Assembly: GCA_964438735.1 (NCBI GenBank)
Contig: CAYTLW010000003.1
Location: forward strand, 1-64,000
Source of the DNA: CAYTLW01 sp964438735
GTDB taxonomy: Bacteria; Myxococcota_A; UBA9042
Length of the DNA: 64,000 nucleotides
Reading direction: 5' to 3'
Positions within the stretch are counted from its first letter, which is position 1; each line of letters starts with the position of its first letter. Below are positions 54,008 through 62,479 of the stretch, piece by piece. A model generated the notes under the pieces. That model had not been told where the DNA came from and did no database searches. It saw only the letters and a program-made list of their open reading frames with translations. The position numbers and the translations under genes are program-made.

Positions 54008-54484
54008 ATGAACGAGATCAACGGTCGCCTCGACGGCGCTGGAATGCGCTTTGGTGTGGTCGCAGCGCGGTTCAACGGGCTGGTGGTCGAGCGCCTCGTG
54101 GAGGGCGCAGCGGACGCCTTGATCCGCCACGGCGTGGCGGACGATGCCATCGACCTGGTGCGCGTGCCGGGCGCGTTCGAGATCCCGCTGGTCGCCGGCC
54201 AGATGGCGCGTTCGGGCCGCTACGACGCGGTGCTCTGCCTGGGCACGATCATCCGTGGCGCGACGCCCCATTTCGAGTATGTCGCCAGCGAATGCGCCAA
54301 GGGCGTTGCGCGGGCGGGCATGGAGACCGGAGTGCCGGTCATCTTCGGCGTGCTGACCACTGAGAGCATCGAGCAGGCCATCGAGCGGGCCGGCACCAAG
54401 GCCGGAAACAAGGGCGCCGATGCAGCGGTGGCGGCGATCGAGACGGTCGACGTTCTGCGCCGCGTCGCCGCTGTCGGAGCCTGA
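54008..54484 (+). CDS. ribH: 6,7-dimethyl-8-ribityllumazine synthase
   Basis: A 158-residue lumazine synthase, penultimate step of riboflavin synthesis. FGVVAARFN, RVPGAFEIPLVA, LCLGTIIRGATPHFEYVA, PVIFGVLTTES and NKGADAA are the family signatures, including the conserved His of the TPHF motif. Good ribosome site (GGAGG). Adjacent to nusB (six bases), a common bacterial pairing. No other rib gene is in the window and no FMN riboswitch is visible in the short leader. Confidence 0.97.
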   Translation: MNEINGRLDGAGMRFGVVAARFNGLVVERLVEGAADALIRHGVADDAIDLVRVPGAFEIPLVAGQMARSGRYDAVLCLGTIIRGATPHFEYVASECAKGVARAGMETGVPVIFGVLTTESIEQAIERAGTKAGNKGADAAVAAIETVDVLRRVAAVGA

Positions 54485-54490
54485 ACAAAG

Positions 54491-55003
54491 ATGGGGACTC
54501 GTCGCCGATCTCGCGAGTGCGCGCTGCAGATCCTCTTTGGTCTGGATTGGACCTCGGATCGACCCGAGACGGCCATCGAACTGTTCTGGGAACGCTTTGC
54601 CGGCGAGCGGCCAGCTGCCTACCAGGATGTGCGCAAGGGCTGCTCTGAACTGGTTCATGGCGTGGTCGATCATCGCGACGAGATCGACCGCCTGCTCCAG
54701 GATTGTTCACATAATTGGAAGCTCGATCGCATGAGCGTGGTCGATCGCAACATCCTGCGTGTGGGCACCTTCGAGCTGCTGCGACGGGGCCGGCAAGTTC
54801 CGCGCAAAGTGGTCCTGAACGAGGCGATCGAGATCGCCAAGAAGTTCGGCAGCGAGGATAGCGGGGCCTTCGTCAACGGGCTGCTCCACCAGGTAGCGCA
54901 GTCCTGCAAGACGGAGCCGGCCGGAGCCAACGGCGGCTCGCAGCGACCGCGCAAACAGCGGGCCCGCGCGCAGCCCGACACCGATGGCGAGGATGGCCAG
55001 TGA
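54491..55003 (+). CDS. nusB: Transcription antitermination factor NusB
   Basis: A 170-residue NusB, which with NusE/S10 binds boxA RNA during rRNA antitermination. RECALQILFGLDW, DRLLQDCSHNWKLDRMSVVDRNILRVGTFEL shape and VLNEAIEIAKKFGSEDSGAFVNGLL are conserved. The last 25 residues are a basic, low-complexity tail beyond the usual end. Its stop overlaps the GTG of the next gene. Confidence 0.96.
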   Translation: MGTRRRSRECALQILFGLDWTSDRPETAIELFWERFAGERPAAYQDVRKGCSELVHGVVDHRDEIDRLLQDCSHNWKLDRMSVVDRNILRVGTFELLRRGRQVPRKVVLNEAIEIAKKFGSEDSGAFVNGLLHQVAQSCKTEPAGANGGSQRPRKQRARAQPDTDGEDGQ

Positions 55004-55749
55004 GACTGCGCTTCGCCGAGCCGACCCTGCCAGGCCTGGATAACCTGGGCGGTGTCTGCCTGGTGTTGACCGCATTTGTTGACGACCGCCCGTTGCGCGG
55101 CCTCGCCGGCCACGTGGACTGGCGCCTCAACGGTCGGCTGTCCCAATTGATCATCGACGAGTTCGTGGACGCCCACTACCAGGAAGCGACCCTGACGCCG
55201 CTGTCGGGCAGGCTGCCGTTCCAACGGCTGTTGCTGGTCGGGCTCGGTCAGCGCGCTGACTATGATCTGCCGCGTTTTGTCGATGCGTGCCGATTCTGCT
55301 TCGCCACGCTCGCCCGCATGAAGGTGACGGAGTTCGCCATGAGCCTGCCCGGACGGGTGGGCCTGGACATCGCGTTGCGGGGGGCGCTCGCCGGCTGGCG
55401 CGAGGCCTTGATCGAGTCCTTCGACGCGGCCGAGGTCGCCGCCATGCAGATCTGCATCATCGAGCCGCTGGAGGTTCAGCAGGAGCTCGTCGAGCCCATG
55501 CGGGCTATCGAGCGTGAGCTGCACCAGCTGGCGGTGGAGGAGTTGGAGGCCCGGGAGGCCGCGGCTCGCCCCCAGCAAGTCGAAGTCATGCGACCCCAGC
55601 AGGTGGCGCGGGAACCGGCCCAACAAGCGCCATCAACGCCCCGCCCCATCGCGGCGCCACCGCCGGGGCACCGACGCGGCTGGCAGAGCGGCGTCGTTCG
55701 CCTCGACGGCACCATCGGTTCGGGGCCAGACAACAAGGGTGGCCGCTAG
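55000..55749 (+). CDS. Stand-alone leucyl aminopeptidase N-terminal (M17_N) domain protein
   Basis: A 249-residue protein. Residues about 15-155 match the non-catalytic N-terminal alpha/beta domain of M17 leucyl aminopeptidases (LVLTAFVDDRPLRGLAGHVDWRLNG, LLLVGLGQRADYD, DACRFCFATLARMKVTEFAMSL). The metal-binding peptidase domain is missing; instead there is a coiled helix and a Pro/Gln-rich tail. GTG start overlaps nusB (GTGA), so the two are made together. A regulatory or nucleic-acid role, as reported for some PepA N-domains, is possible. Confidence 0.82.
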   Translation: MRLRFAEPTLPGLDNLGGVCLVLTAFVDDRPLRGLAGHVDWRLNGRLSQLIIDEFVDAHYQEATLTPLSGRLPFQRLLLVGLGQRADYDLPRFVDACRFCFATLARMKVTEFAMSLPGRVGLDIALRGALAGWREALIESFDAAEVAAMQICIIEPLEVQQELVEPMRAIERELHQLAVEELEAREAAARPQQVEVMRPQQVAREPAQQAPSTPRPIAAPPPGHRRGWQSGVVRLDGTIGSGPDNKGGR

Positions 55750-55787
55750 AAAAGAGCCGACCCAGGGTCGCCAGTCAGCAGTTGGTC

Positions 55788-57701
55788 TCAGTGATCGCCG
55801 TCGTGATGCGCGACTTCCTGGCCGAGCTGTCGGGTCAGCTCCATCAGGTGCGGATCAACCATGCGCCGGCGCAACAACCAGGGCAGCCAGAAGCGTCGCG
55901 GACTGCTGCGCGCGCCGCGGCCAATCTCGGGTGCGTACTTGACCACCCGCGAGATGAGTCGGGCGGCGTTGTCCCGATAGGGGCTCTCCCAGCCCAGGGC
56001 GATGGCGAAATAGGACAGGTTCGAGCGCTCCAGATAGTCGATGGGCAAGCCGCGCAGGCGGAAGCCGTCCAGGGCCACGCGATCCCTCGTTGCATTGGCG
56101 GGGATGCCGGCCAGGAAGCGCGTCCACAACGCGACGTGGTCGGCCGGGCGGATCGGCCAGCGCAAGCTCCAGGACTGCCCGTCGCCGGGCGACGATGCCG
56201 CGTCCTCGGCGGCAAACTGCAAGACCAGATCTGCCGTGCTGCGGTTGACGATGCGGCCCAGGGTATGGTGGGCCCGCTCGCGAATCTCTGCCACCGGGTC
56301 GGCCAGCAGGGGCACCACGAGGGTCGCCGCGGCCAGGGAGTCGCTCTCTTCGAGCAACTCCAGGGCGACCAGTCGGACGATTACGTCGGGCACATCGAGG
56401 CCGTTGCCAGCCAGGACCCGCGGGTCGCGCAATCGGGCCACGAGCAGCTCTACCGCGCCCAATCCCTGCAACGCCCGCAGCTGCCGGGTGGCGACGCCCG
56501 GCTGCACCTCGACATCCAGCGCGGCGGCGAGATCGGGGCCAGCGCTTTCGGGTGCCACCAGCGCCATGGCATCAGCGGCCTCGGCGCGCACCTTGGCAGC
56601 GTCATCTCGCAGGGCGAGCCGCAACGCGGGCACAGCCTTTCGATCGCGATACAGGCCCAGCAGGTATGCCGCGCCCGCCCGTCGTTCGACGTCCGCCGCA
56701 CGCAACGCAGCGCGAATGCGGACCAGACGACGGCGAACACCGGGCGCCTTGCCGATGGCGCTGTCCGGCGCGCGCGATTTCTCCACACAGCCCTCTGCCA
56801 GGTCGTCTCGGGGACAGGCCAGGCGCACATGCAGGTGGTCGGCGTGGGCCGATGCCCGGCGGGGCTGACGCAACAACGACGCGGCGCGCGCGACCAGCTC
56901 ACGCGGCTCGCGGATGGCGCGCGCGTAACGAATCAGCGGGTAGCGCAGCCAGCGGGCGATGAACAGGTTCTTGATCCGCGGCCCCGGGCAGGTGAGCAGG
57001 CCCTTGACCATGGACCAGTTGGCGGCCACGTCGAAGATCATGGGCTGCGGCCCGCGCGTCGCGCTCAGGGTGCGATCAAATCGGTACAGGTGGTCGGGAG
57101 TGGCGGCCCGGCCGTCGGGCAAACGCGCCAGGAAGGCCAGGTCGGCATCGCGACCGTTGTTATGGGACACGCTCCACGGGATGTCCCCGCCGAGGCGACG
57201 CGAGAGGTTGCCCAGGTAGACCTTGTGATCGGGGTGTTCGGTGGCGACCCGCTCCGCCGCGCAGAGCAGGAGGGACTTCATCTCGTCGGTGGTGAAGCGG
57301 GTGTGTCGACCCACGATGCGCTCGAGCACCTGGTGGTGGGGCCCGACCAGGGGCATCTCGGCGGGATAGGCCAGGTATCCGTCTGACGTGGTCCCAATCG
57401 AGATCGACCCGCGGGCGCTGCTGGCGATACGTGGGTGGTAGCGCTCGCCCAGCGACATGATCCGGCCGTGCAGGTGATTCTGAGCTGCCCGGCGAGCGGT
57501 CCGCAGCGGCGCAGCGCGTCCCCGGCGTGGGCCGATATGACGCGGAGTCTGCTGTTCAACGGTGGTGATGATGCCATCGGAGGTGTCGATCTCGCCGCCA
57601 AAGAGGGCGCAGCCGACCATGCTGATGGCGGCGATCCCGACCAGCAGGTGGCGCCGACAACGGCTCCACGCTGTACCGATCTTGATGGCCACGCCCGACA
57701 T
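55788..57701 (-). CDS. MepA-like murein endopeptidase fused to HEAT repeats, lipoprotein
   Basis: A 637-residue lipoprotein (MVGC, Cys31). Residues about 60-310 are a penicillin-insensitive murein endopeptidase of the LAS metallopeptidase group: the zinc-site motifs SHNNGRDADLAF and HADHLHVRLACP are intact. The remaining 320 residues are HEAT-like helical pairs (VPALRLALRDDAAKVRAEAADAMALV, VVPLLADPVAEIRERAHHTLG). E. coli MepA is only about 270 residues. It would cleave D-Ala-DAP crosslinks, with the HEAT array as a docking platform. ATG 57701 has GGGGAG upstream. Downstream of pgsA. Confidence 0.88.
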   Translation of the reverse strand: MSGVAIKIGTAWSRCRRHLLVGIAAISMVGCALFGGEIDTSDGIITTVEQQTPRHIGPRRGRAAPLRTARRAAQNHLHGRIMSLGERYHPRIASSARGSISIGTTSDGYLAYPAEMPLVGPHHQVLERIVGRHTRFTTDEMKSLLLCAAERVATEHPDHKVYLGNLSRRLGGDIPWSVSHNNGRDADLAFLARLPDGRAATPDHLYRFDRTLSATRGPQPMIFDVAANWSMVKGLLTCPGPRIKNLFIARWLRYPLIRYARAIREPRELVARAASLLRQPRRASAHADHLHVRLACPRDDLAEGCVEKSRAPDSAIGKAPGVRRRLVRIRAALRAADVERRAGAAYLLGLYRDRKAVPALRLALRDDAAKVRAEAADAMALVAPESAGPDLAAALDVEVQPGVATRQLRALQGLGAVELLVARLRDPRVLAGNGLDVPDVIVRLVALELLEESDSLAAATLVVPLLADPVAEIRERAHHTLGRIVNRSTADLVLQFAAEDAASSPGDGQSWSLRWPIRPADHVALWTRFLAGIPANATRDRVALDGFRLRGLPIDYLERSNLSYFAIALGWESPYRDNAARLISRVVKYAPEIGRGARSSPRRFWLPWLLRRRMVDPHLMELTRQLGQEVAHHDGDH

Positions 57702-57862
57702 CCGATGTCTCCCCTGCGGCCACCTCGCCCGCACCTTGATTCAGACGCATGAGGGCCGCGTGCGCTTCACTGTAGCAGTTACCGACAGGCTGCCCATTTA
57801 TTTGCCCGCCGTTCGATCGACTGCGCGGCAACGGGCACCCGAAAGGGAGCGGGCTGGCGTGG

Positions 57863-58543
57863 TCAGGTGCTGGCGTCCTGGCGGGTGGCACGTAGGCCGA
57901 AAGCGCCGCGAACGAAATTCAGCATGTAGCCGAAGGCGCTGATCAGCGAAAAGACCATGCTGCCCGTGAGCAGGGCCAGGCCCACCCGGTGGTAGTTGAT
58001 GGTCGCGCTGTGGATCAGGAAGTCGGTCTCGTAGGTGAAGTGCAGCAGGAGCCCGCCCAGGCCGCTCAACTGCATGGCGGTCTTCCACTTGCCGAAGCGG
58101 TCGCTGGCCAGGGTGATGCCCTCTTCGGTGGCGATGGCGCGCAACCCCGTGATGCCGAGTTCGCGCGAGAGCAGCAGGGCGACCAGCCACGCGGGCACGC
58201 GATCCAGGTAGACCAGCTCGATGAGACACGTCATCACCAGCAGCTTGTCGGCCAGGGGATCGAGAAAACGGCCGGTGACCGACTGCAGGCCGAGCCGACG
58301 GGCCAACCAGCCATCGAGGAAGTCGGTGACCGAAGCGCCGAAGAACACGCCGGCGGCGACGAAAGCCGCCACGCGCGCATCCCACGGGCCGTACACCAGG
58401 TCGTTGCTGCGGTGCATCAGCCACATCACCAGGGGCACGGCCACGATGCGCCCCATGGTCAACATGTTGGGCAGGTTGAAGATCTCTTCCCGGAAGGCTG
58501 AGCGTGGCCTCTTGCGGCGGCGGCGGGAGGGGAGGGATGGCAT
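57863..58543 (-). CDS. pgsA: CDP-diacylglycerol--glycerol-3-phosphate 3-phosphatidyltransferase
   Basis: A 226-residue integral membrane enzyme of phosphatidylglycerol synthesis. The CDP-alcohol phosphotransferase motif is complete: TDFLDGWLARRLG then GRFLDPLADK (DG..AR........G...D...D). NLPNMLTMGRIV opens the domain as in the family. About five to six membrane segments. It begins with an Arg/Lys-rich 20-residue leader. Divergent from the DsbD-like gene. Confidence 0.93.
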   Translation of the reverse strand: MPSLPSRRRRKRPRSAFREEIFNLPNMLTMGRIVAVPLVMWLMHRSNDLVYGPWDARVAAFVAAGVFFGASVTDFLDGWLARRLGLQSVTGRFLDPLADKLLVMTCLIELVYLDRVPAWLVALLLSRELGITGLRAIATEEGITLASDRFGKWKTAMQLSGLGGLLLHFTYETDFLIHSATINYHRVGLALLTGSMVFSLISAFGYMLNFVRGAFGLRATRQDAST

Positions 58544-58726
58544 CGGGTGGCCTCGGTGGGTAACGGCGGGAGTCTAGCACCGACCTGATGAGGTCGCGAC
58601 CTGGGCCCGCACCGACGGATCCGGCTTGACAGGGAACGGTTCACGGCGACCATGGCGTGCGGATGACGTCGGCCGCGGCATAAAGTTGTCAGCGGGTGGT
58701 TGCACCTTTGTTGGAGGATGCACGAG

Positions 58727-60046
58727 ATGAGTTTCGACGTGCTGGTCTGGGTAGTCGCGCTGGCCGCCGTAGCGGGCAGCGCTGTGATGTTCTGGGCGGG
58801 CAAGCTGTGGCATTACGAGTACTCAGATCCACCGATCACGCGCGCGGGGCGCGTGCGCAAGACGACCTTCGGCATCTTGATGGGCTTCTGCCTCTTCGTG
58901 CTGCTGGGCGCGTTCACGTTGATGAAGCCGCCCCTATCCTTCGAGTGGGTCAAGGATCACGACAGCGCCGTGGCGCAGGCACAGGCCGAAGACAAGCTCA
59001 TCTTCATCGACTTCTGGGCCGGCTGGTGCCAACGCTGCAACGAGATTGAGCGCCAGACCTTCGGTCGCGAGGAGTTCCTGAAGGTCCTGGAGAACTACGT
59101 CCCCCTCAAAGTCGATCTCACCGACCCCGGCGAGGCCGAAGAGGTGGTGATGAAGCGCTACGAGGCGGGCGACAACCTGCCCACCTTCGTGCTCACCACG
59201 GCGGACGGAAAGCGTCGAAAGATGCTGGATCCCGAGGCCCTGGGCAAAGGTGATCAGACCGAGAGGATCGTGTCCGAGCTCAGGGCTTTTGCCGAAGGTG
59301 CTGGCCTGAAGGAAGAGAAGAGCGCCTTCGCCAAGGCGCTGGCGGAGGGCATGTTGTTCGCGTTGATCGCCGCGCTGCTCGGCGGCCTGGCCACCTCGTT
59401 GACGCCGTGTGTCTACCCGATGATCCCGATCACCGTGTCGATCATCGGCAGCTCGGCGCAGGGCAGTAAGAAGATCGCCTTCCGCAACTCCGTGGTCTAT
59501 GTCGGCGGGATCGCGATCTGCTATTCGCTGCTGGGTGTGGTGGTCGCCTCGGTGGGCGGCCAGTTTGGCGCCCTCTTTCAGAGCCCGTTCTTCTTGATTG
59601 GCGTCGCCGTGCTGATGTTGTTGCTCGCGGGCCACATGCTCGAGGTGCGCAAGCTGGGCTTCCTGCTCCGGCTGCAAGGCGCTGCCGGCGATGTGTCGGG
59701 CAAGGGCAAGGGGCTGGGCGGCATCTTCCTGATGGGCGCGCTGGCGGGCTTCATCTTCGCCCCCTGTGTCGGCCCGATCCTGCTCGGTGTGCTGACGTAT
59801 ATCGGCGAGACCGGCGACGTGGTCCTGGGCTTCCTGTTCATGTTCGTCTTCGCCATCGGCATGGGCGCCCCCTTCATCGTCCTGGGCACATTCAGCGGAC
59901 TGGTCGCGGCGCGGCCCGGCGACTGGATGATCGGCGTCGAGGCCGGATTCGGCGCTGCGCTCGTGGCCGCGGCGCTCTACTTCCTGGCGCCCATCGTGCC
60001 GCCGCTGACCGAGGTATTCGTGCTCATCGCGGGCCTGGCCACATGA
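58727..60046 (+). CDS. DsbD-like transmembrane thiol reductase with N-terminal thioredoxin domain
   Basis: About 439 residues from ATG 58727 (GGAGG nine bases upstream). Two membrane helices come first, then a thioredoxin domain (FWAGWC101QRC104) and an eight-helix DsbD/CcdA channel with the redox pair C228 (TPCVYP) and C347 (FAPCVGP). It should pass electrons from cytoplasmic thioredoxin to the periplasm. The order differs from E. coli DsbD, where the thioredoxin-like domain is at the C-terminus, and no N-terminal immunoglobulin-like domain is present. Confidence 0.9.
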   Translation: MSFDVLVWVVALAAVAGSAVMFWAGKLWHYEYSDPPITRAGRVRKTTFGILMGFCLFVLLGAFTLMKPPLSFEWVKDHDSAVAQAQAEDKLIFIDFWAGWCQRCNEIERQTFGREEFLKVLENYVPLKVDLTDPGEAEEVVMKRYEAGDNLPTFVLTTADGKRRKMLDPEALGKGDQTERIVSELRAFAEGAGLKEEKSAFAKALAEGMLFALIAALLGGLATSLTPCVYPMIPITVSIIGSSAQGSKKIAFRNSVVYVGGIAICYSLLGVVVASVGGQFGALFQSPFFLIGVAVLMLLLAGHMLEVRKLGFLLRLQGAAGDVSGKGKGLGGIFLMGALAGFIFAPCVGPILLGVLTYIGETGDVVLGFLFMFVFAIGMGAPFIVLGTFSGLVAARPGDWMIGVEAGFGAALVAAALYFLAPIVPPLTEVFVLIAGLAT

Positions 60047-60092
60047 CGACTTCAAGCCGATGGAATGAACCGTGGCCGCGAGCAGTTGTTGC

Positions 60093-60121
60093 TTGCGCGG
60101 CCCGGATAAAGAGTCTATAAG
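60093..60121 (+). promoter_or_regulatory. rpmE: Candidate rpmE promoter
   Basis: TTGCGC (60093-60098), 17-base spacer, TATAAG (60116-60121, five of six). It overlaps the right arm of a GC-rich hairpin (60074-60102) after the DsbD-like gene, which could be the terminator of that gene. Confidence 0.4.
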
Positions 60122-60200
60122 GTCGCGCCCCACCGGGTTTCCTGCCACTGAAGAGCAGGCGCGAGCGGGGGCGACACGCAGCAGGGATCGCGAGGCGAAG

Positions 60201-60422
60201 ATGAAGAAGGGCATTCACCCCAAGTACGTCAAGGCGACCATCAAGTGCGGTTGTGGCAACGAGATCGAGACCTTCTCGACGCGCGGTTCGTACAGCGTCG
60301 ATATCTGCTCGGCTTGCCATCCGTTCTACACCGGCAAGCAGAAGCTGATTGACGCCGCCGGTCGTGTGGATCGTTTCAATAAGCGCTACGGCAGCCTGCT
60401 CAAGGACCAGTCGCAGAGCTGA
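60201..60422 (+). CDS. rpmE: 50S ribosomal protein L31, zinc-binding form
   Basis: A 73-residue L31 of the C+ type, with zinc ligands C16, C18, C36 and C39 in KCGCGNEIETF and DICSACHPFYTGKQK. The start MKKGIHPKY is standard. L31 bridges the large subunit to the small one. Preceded by its own promoter candidate and a weak ribosome site (GCGAGGCGAAG). Confidence 0.97.
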   Translation: MKKGIHPKYVKATIKCGCGNEIETFSTRGSYSVDICSACHPFYTGKQKLIDAAGRVDRFNKRYGSLLKDQSQS

Positions 60423-60427
60423 TCGAA

Positions 60428-60455
60428 CTCGATACGCCGCCACTCCCCTATCGAG
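60428..60455. terminator. Inverted repeat between convergent rpmE and the small membrane protein
   Basis: Arms CTCGATA (60428-60434) and TATCGAG (60449-60455) with a 14-base loop, covering the minus-strand stop at 60448. It may act as a weak bidirectional terminator. Confidence 0.3.
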
Positions 60456-60996
60456 CCGGATCCGACGCCGCCCCTGGCGGAGTCTGTGGATGCTTGCGTG
60501 CGGCTCGCCACATCTCGGCAAAGATCTGGATCCGCTGCAGGGACTCGTCGGGCTGGCGAGCGCGGCGGAGGCGATCGAGCCATGTCAGGGCGTGTTCAGG
60601 ATGGCCCCGGCGGAGCAACTGGTGGGTGTGCTCCAAGGCGGCGCGATCCGACAGCCCTTCCATGTCTGGAGCGGCCGGAACAGGGCGACCCAATTCGGTG
60701 CGCATGGGCTCGATCAATGACAGGCCGATCAGGGCCAGGGGCTGGACGAATACGGCGCCGATTCCGCGCCTGAAGGCCACCTCTGCGTCTTCGAGATGAG
60801 CGGCTCGGTCGGCCACGTCAGCCGTTGATGCCGCCTCGAGATGCTCGAACGCTGGCGCCAACCGGGCCGCGTCATCACCGGAGCTTGCCCAGTAGCGTAC
60901 GCCGAGGACCAGGACGAGCACGCCGAGCACGGCGCTTGCCCCGACCAACTGCCGGCGACCGCGCTGGGCAGGCGGTGCCGGCAGGTCGTGCCACAC
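60448..60996 (-). CDS. Small single-pass membrane protein after ftsZ
   Basis: A 182-residue protein with one membrane helix (GASAVLGVLVLVLGVRYWA) after a short Arg/Pro-rich cytoplasmic start, then a helical, TPR-like domain (DAEVAFRRGIGAVF, TWLDRLRRARQPDESLQRIQIFAEMW). It begins 12 bases after the ftsZ stop and is likely co-transcribed. No family is recognised; a division-related role is only positional. Confidence 0.72.
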   Translation of the reverse strand: MWHDLPAPPAQRGRRQLVGASAVLGVLVLVLGVRYWASSGDDAARLAPAFEHLEAASTADVADRAAHLEDAEVAFRRGIGAVFVQPLALIGLSLIEPMRTELGRPVPAAPDMEGLSDRAALEHTHQLLRRGHPEHALTWLDRLRRARQPDESLQRIQIFAEMWRAARKHPQTPPGAASDPAR

Positions 60997-61008
60997 GGGG
61001 GGCGGCCT

Positions 61009-62394
61009 CTACTTGCGCAGGTAGGCGGGGCGTTCGAAGCGACCGACGCTTTCGTCCACCGAGAAGGGATTGCGGATCACGGGCTCTCGCTTGCCGCTCT
61101 CCGACAGGGCGCGACGCTGGAACGCGGGCGCGTCCAGATCGGTGCTCCTGGTACCGTAGCCATCCCCCTCAACGCCGCCCTCGCGGTCGGGCAGGGAGAT
61201 GGCCATGGCCGTCGCCGATGTGGACGGCGGCTGCGCCATCACGGCCGGGGCGGCAACGCTGGCCTCGGCATAGCCCGGATTCTCGTTGACGTACACCGGC
61301 ACCAGAACGGGCTCCTCAACCGCCTCTTCGATGGGCAGCGGCGGGATCGACAGCGGATCGGGCCGCGAGACCGCTGGCCGCATGGGACGCGTGCGCTCGA
61401 CGACCGGCTCCCGTGGCCGCGCCTCGACCACGTGCTCGAAGCCGGTGGCGACGACGGTGATCTTGACCTTCTCACCCATGGTCTCGTCGATGACGGCGCC
61501 GAAGATGGTGTCGGTCTCCTCGTGCACGGCGTCCTGAATCAAGGACATGGCCTCGTTGACCTCGCGCAGGGTCGTTGTCGGGCCGCCGGTGATGTTCACC
61601 AACAGGCCAGTGGCGCTCTCGATGCGAACATCCTCGAGCAGCGGGCTGTTGATGGCCTGGATCGCCGCCTCGCGAGCGCGGCTGGAGCCGCTGGCCAGGC
61701 CGGTACCCATCAGCGCCAGGCCGCGGCCCTGCATGATGGCGACGACGTCGGCGAAATCGACGTTGATCAGGCCCGGCGTCAGGATGATGTCGGTGATGCC
61801 GCGCACCGCTTCCATCAACACCGAATCGGCGATGCGGAAGCCGTCGCGCAAGCTCGTATTCTCATCGGCGAGCTCGAGCAGGCGGTCGTTCGGGATGACG
61901 ATCAGGGTGTCGACAGTCTCGGCGAGCTCCTGCAGGCCAGCTTCGGCGCGACGCCGTCGGGCGCGTCCCTCAAAGGTGAAGGGCCGCGTGACGACCGCGA
62001 CCGTCAGCGCGCCGGCCTCTCGGGCCAGCTTGGCGACCACAGGCGCGGCGCCGGTGCCGGTGCCACCGCCCATGCCGGCGGTGACGAAGACCATGTCGAC
62101 CTCGCCGACCGCTTCGGCGATCTGATCCTGATCCTCGATGGCCGCCCGGTAGCCGACCTCCGGATCTGCGCCGGCACCCAGGCCGCGCGTCATCTCGGTG
62201 CCCATCTGCAGCGTGCTCGCCGCCAGGCTCCTGTCGAGCGCCTGGGCGTCCGTATTCGCCACCAGGTACTCGACGTTGTCGAGGTCGGCCTCGATCATGT
62301 TGTTGACTGCGTTGCCGCCGCCGCCGCCGACGCCGATCACCTTGAGTCGTGCCCCGATGGGCCGTGACTGGTCCATGACAATGGATTCGATCAT
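61009..62394 (-). CDS. ftsZ: Cell division GTPase FtsZ
   Basis: A 461-residue bacterial tubulin. GVGGGGGNAV, the GTP signature GGGTGTG at 109-115, NDRLLE and the T7-loop LINVDFADV are intact. A variable, acidic and Pro-rich linker of about 130 residues leads to a conserved C-terminal peptide (RPAYLRK) that binds FtsA and other partners. ATG 62394 or ATG 62376 may start it. It lies 85 bases after ftsA. Confidence 0.98.
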   Translation of the reverse strand: MIESIVMDQSRPIGARLKVIGVGGGGGNAVNNMIEADLDNVEYLVANTDAQALDRSLAASTLQMGTEMTRGLGAGADPEVGYRAAIEDQDQIAEAVGEVDMVFVTAGMGGGTGTGAAPVVAKLAREAGALTVAVVTRPFTFEGRARRRRAEAGLQELAETVDTLIVIPNDRLLELADENTSLRDGFRIADSVLMEAVRGITDIILTPGLINVDFADVVAIMQGRGLALMGTGLASGSSRAREAAIQAINSPLLEDVRIESATGLLVNITGGPTTTLREVNEAMSLIQDAVHEETDTIFGAVIDETMGEKVKITVVATGFEHVVEARPREPVVERTRPMRPAVSRPDPLSIPPLPIEEAVEEPVLVPVYVNENPGYAEASVAAPAVMAQPPSTSATAMAISLPDREGGVEGDGYGTRSTDLDAPAFQRRALSESGKREPVIRNPFSVDESVGRFERPAYLRK

Positions 62395-62479
62395 CTTTCC
62401 GCTCCCTTTTGTCGACCGACCATCTCGACGCCCGCGCGTCAGCCCCGTGTCGATCTCCTGTTACCTGCCCCAACGACTC

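Noticed and set aside
58626..58631. Perfect TTGACA on the plus strand before the DsbD-like gene
   Set aside because: No -10 element lies 16-18 bases downstream, so it was not called as a promoter.
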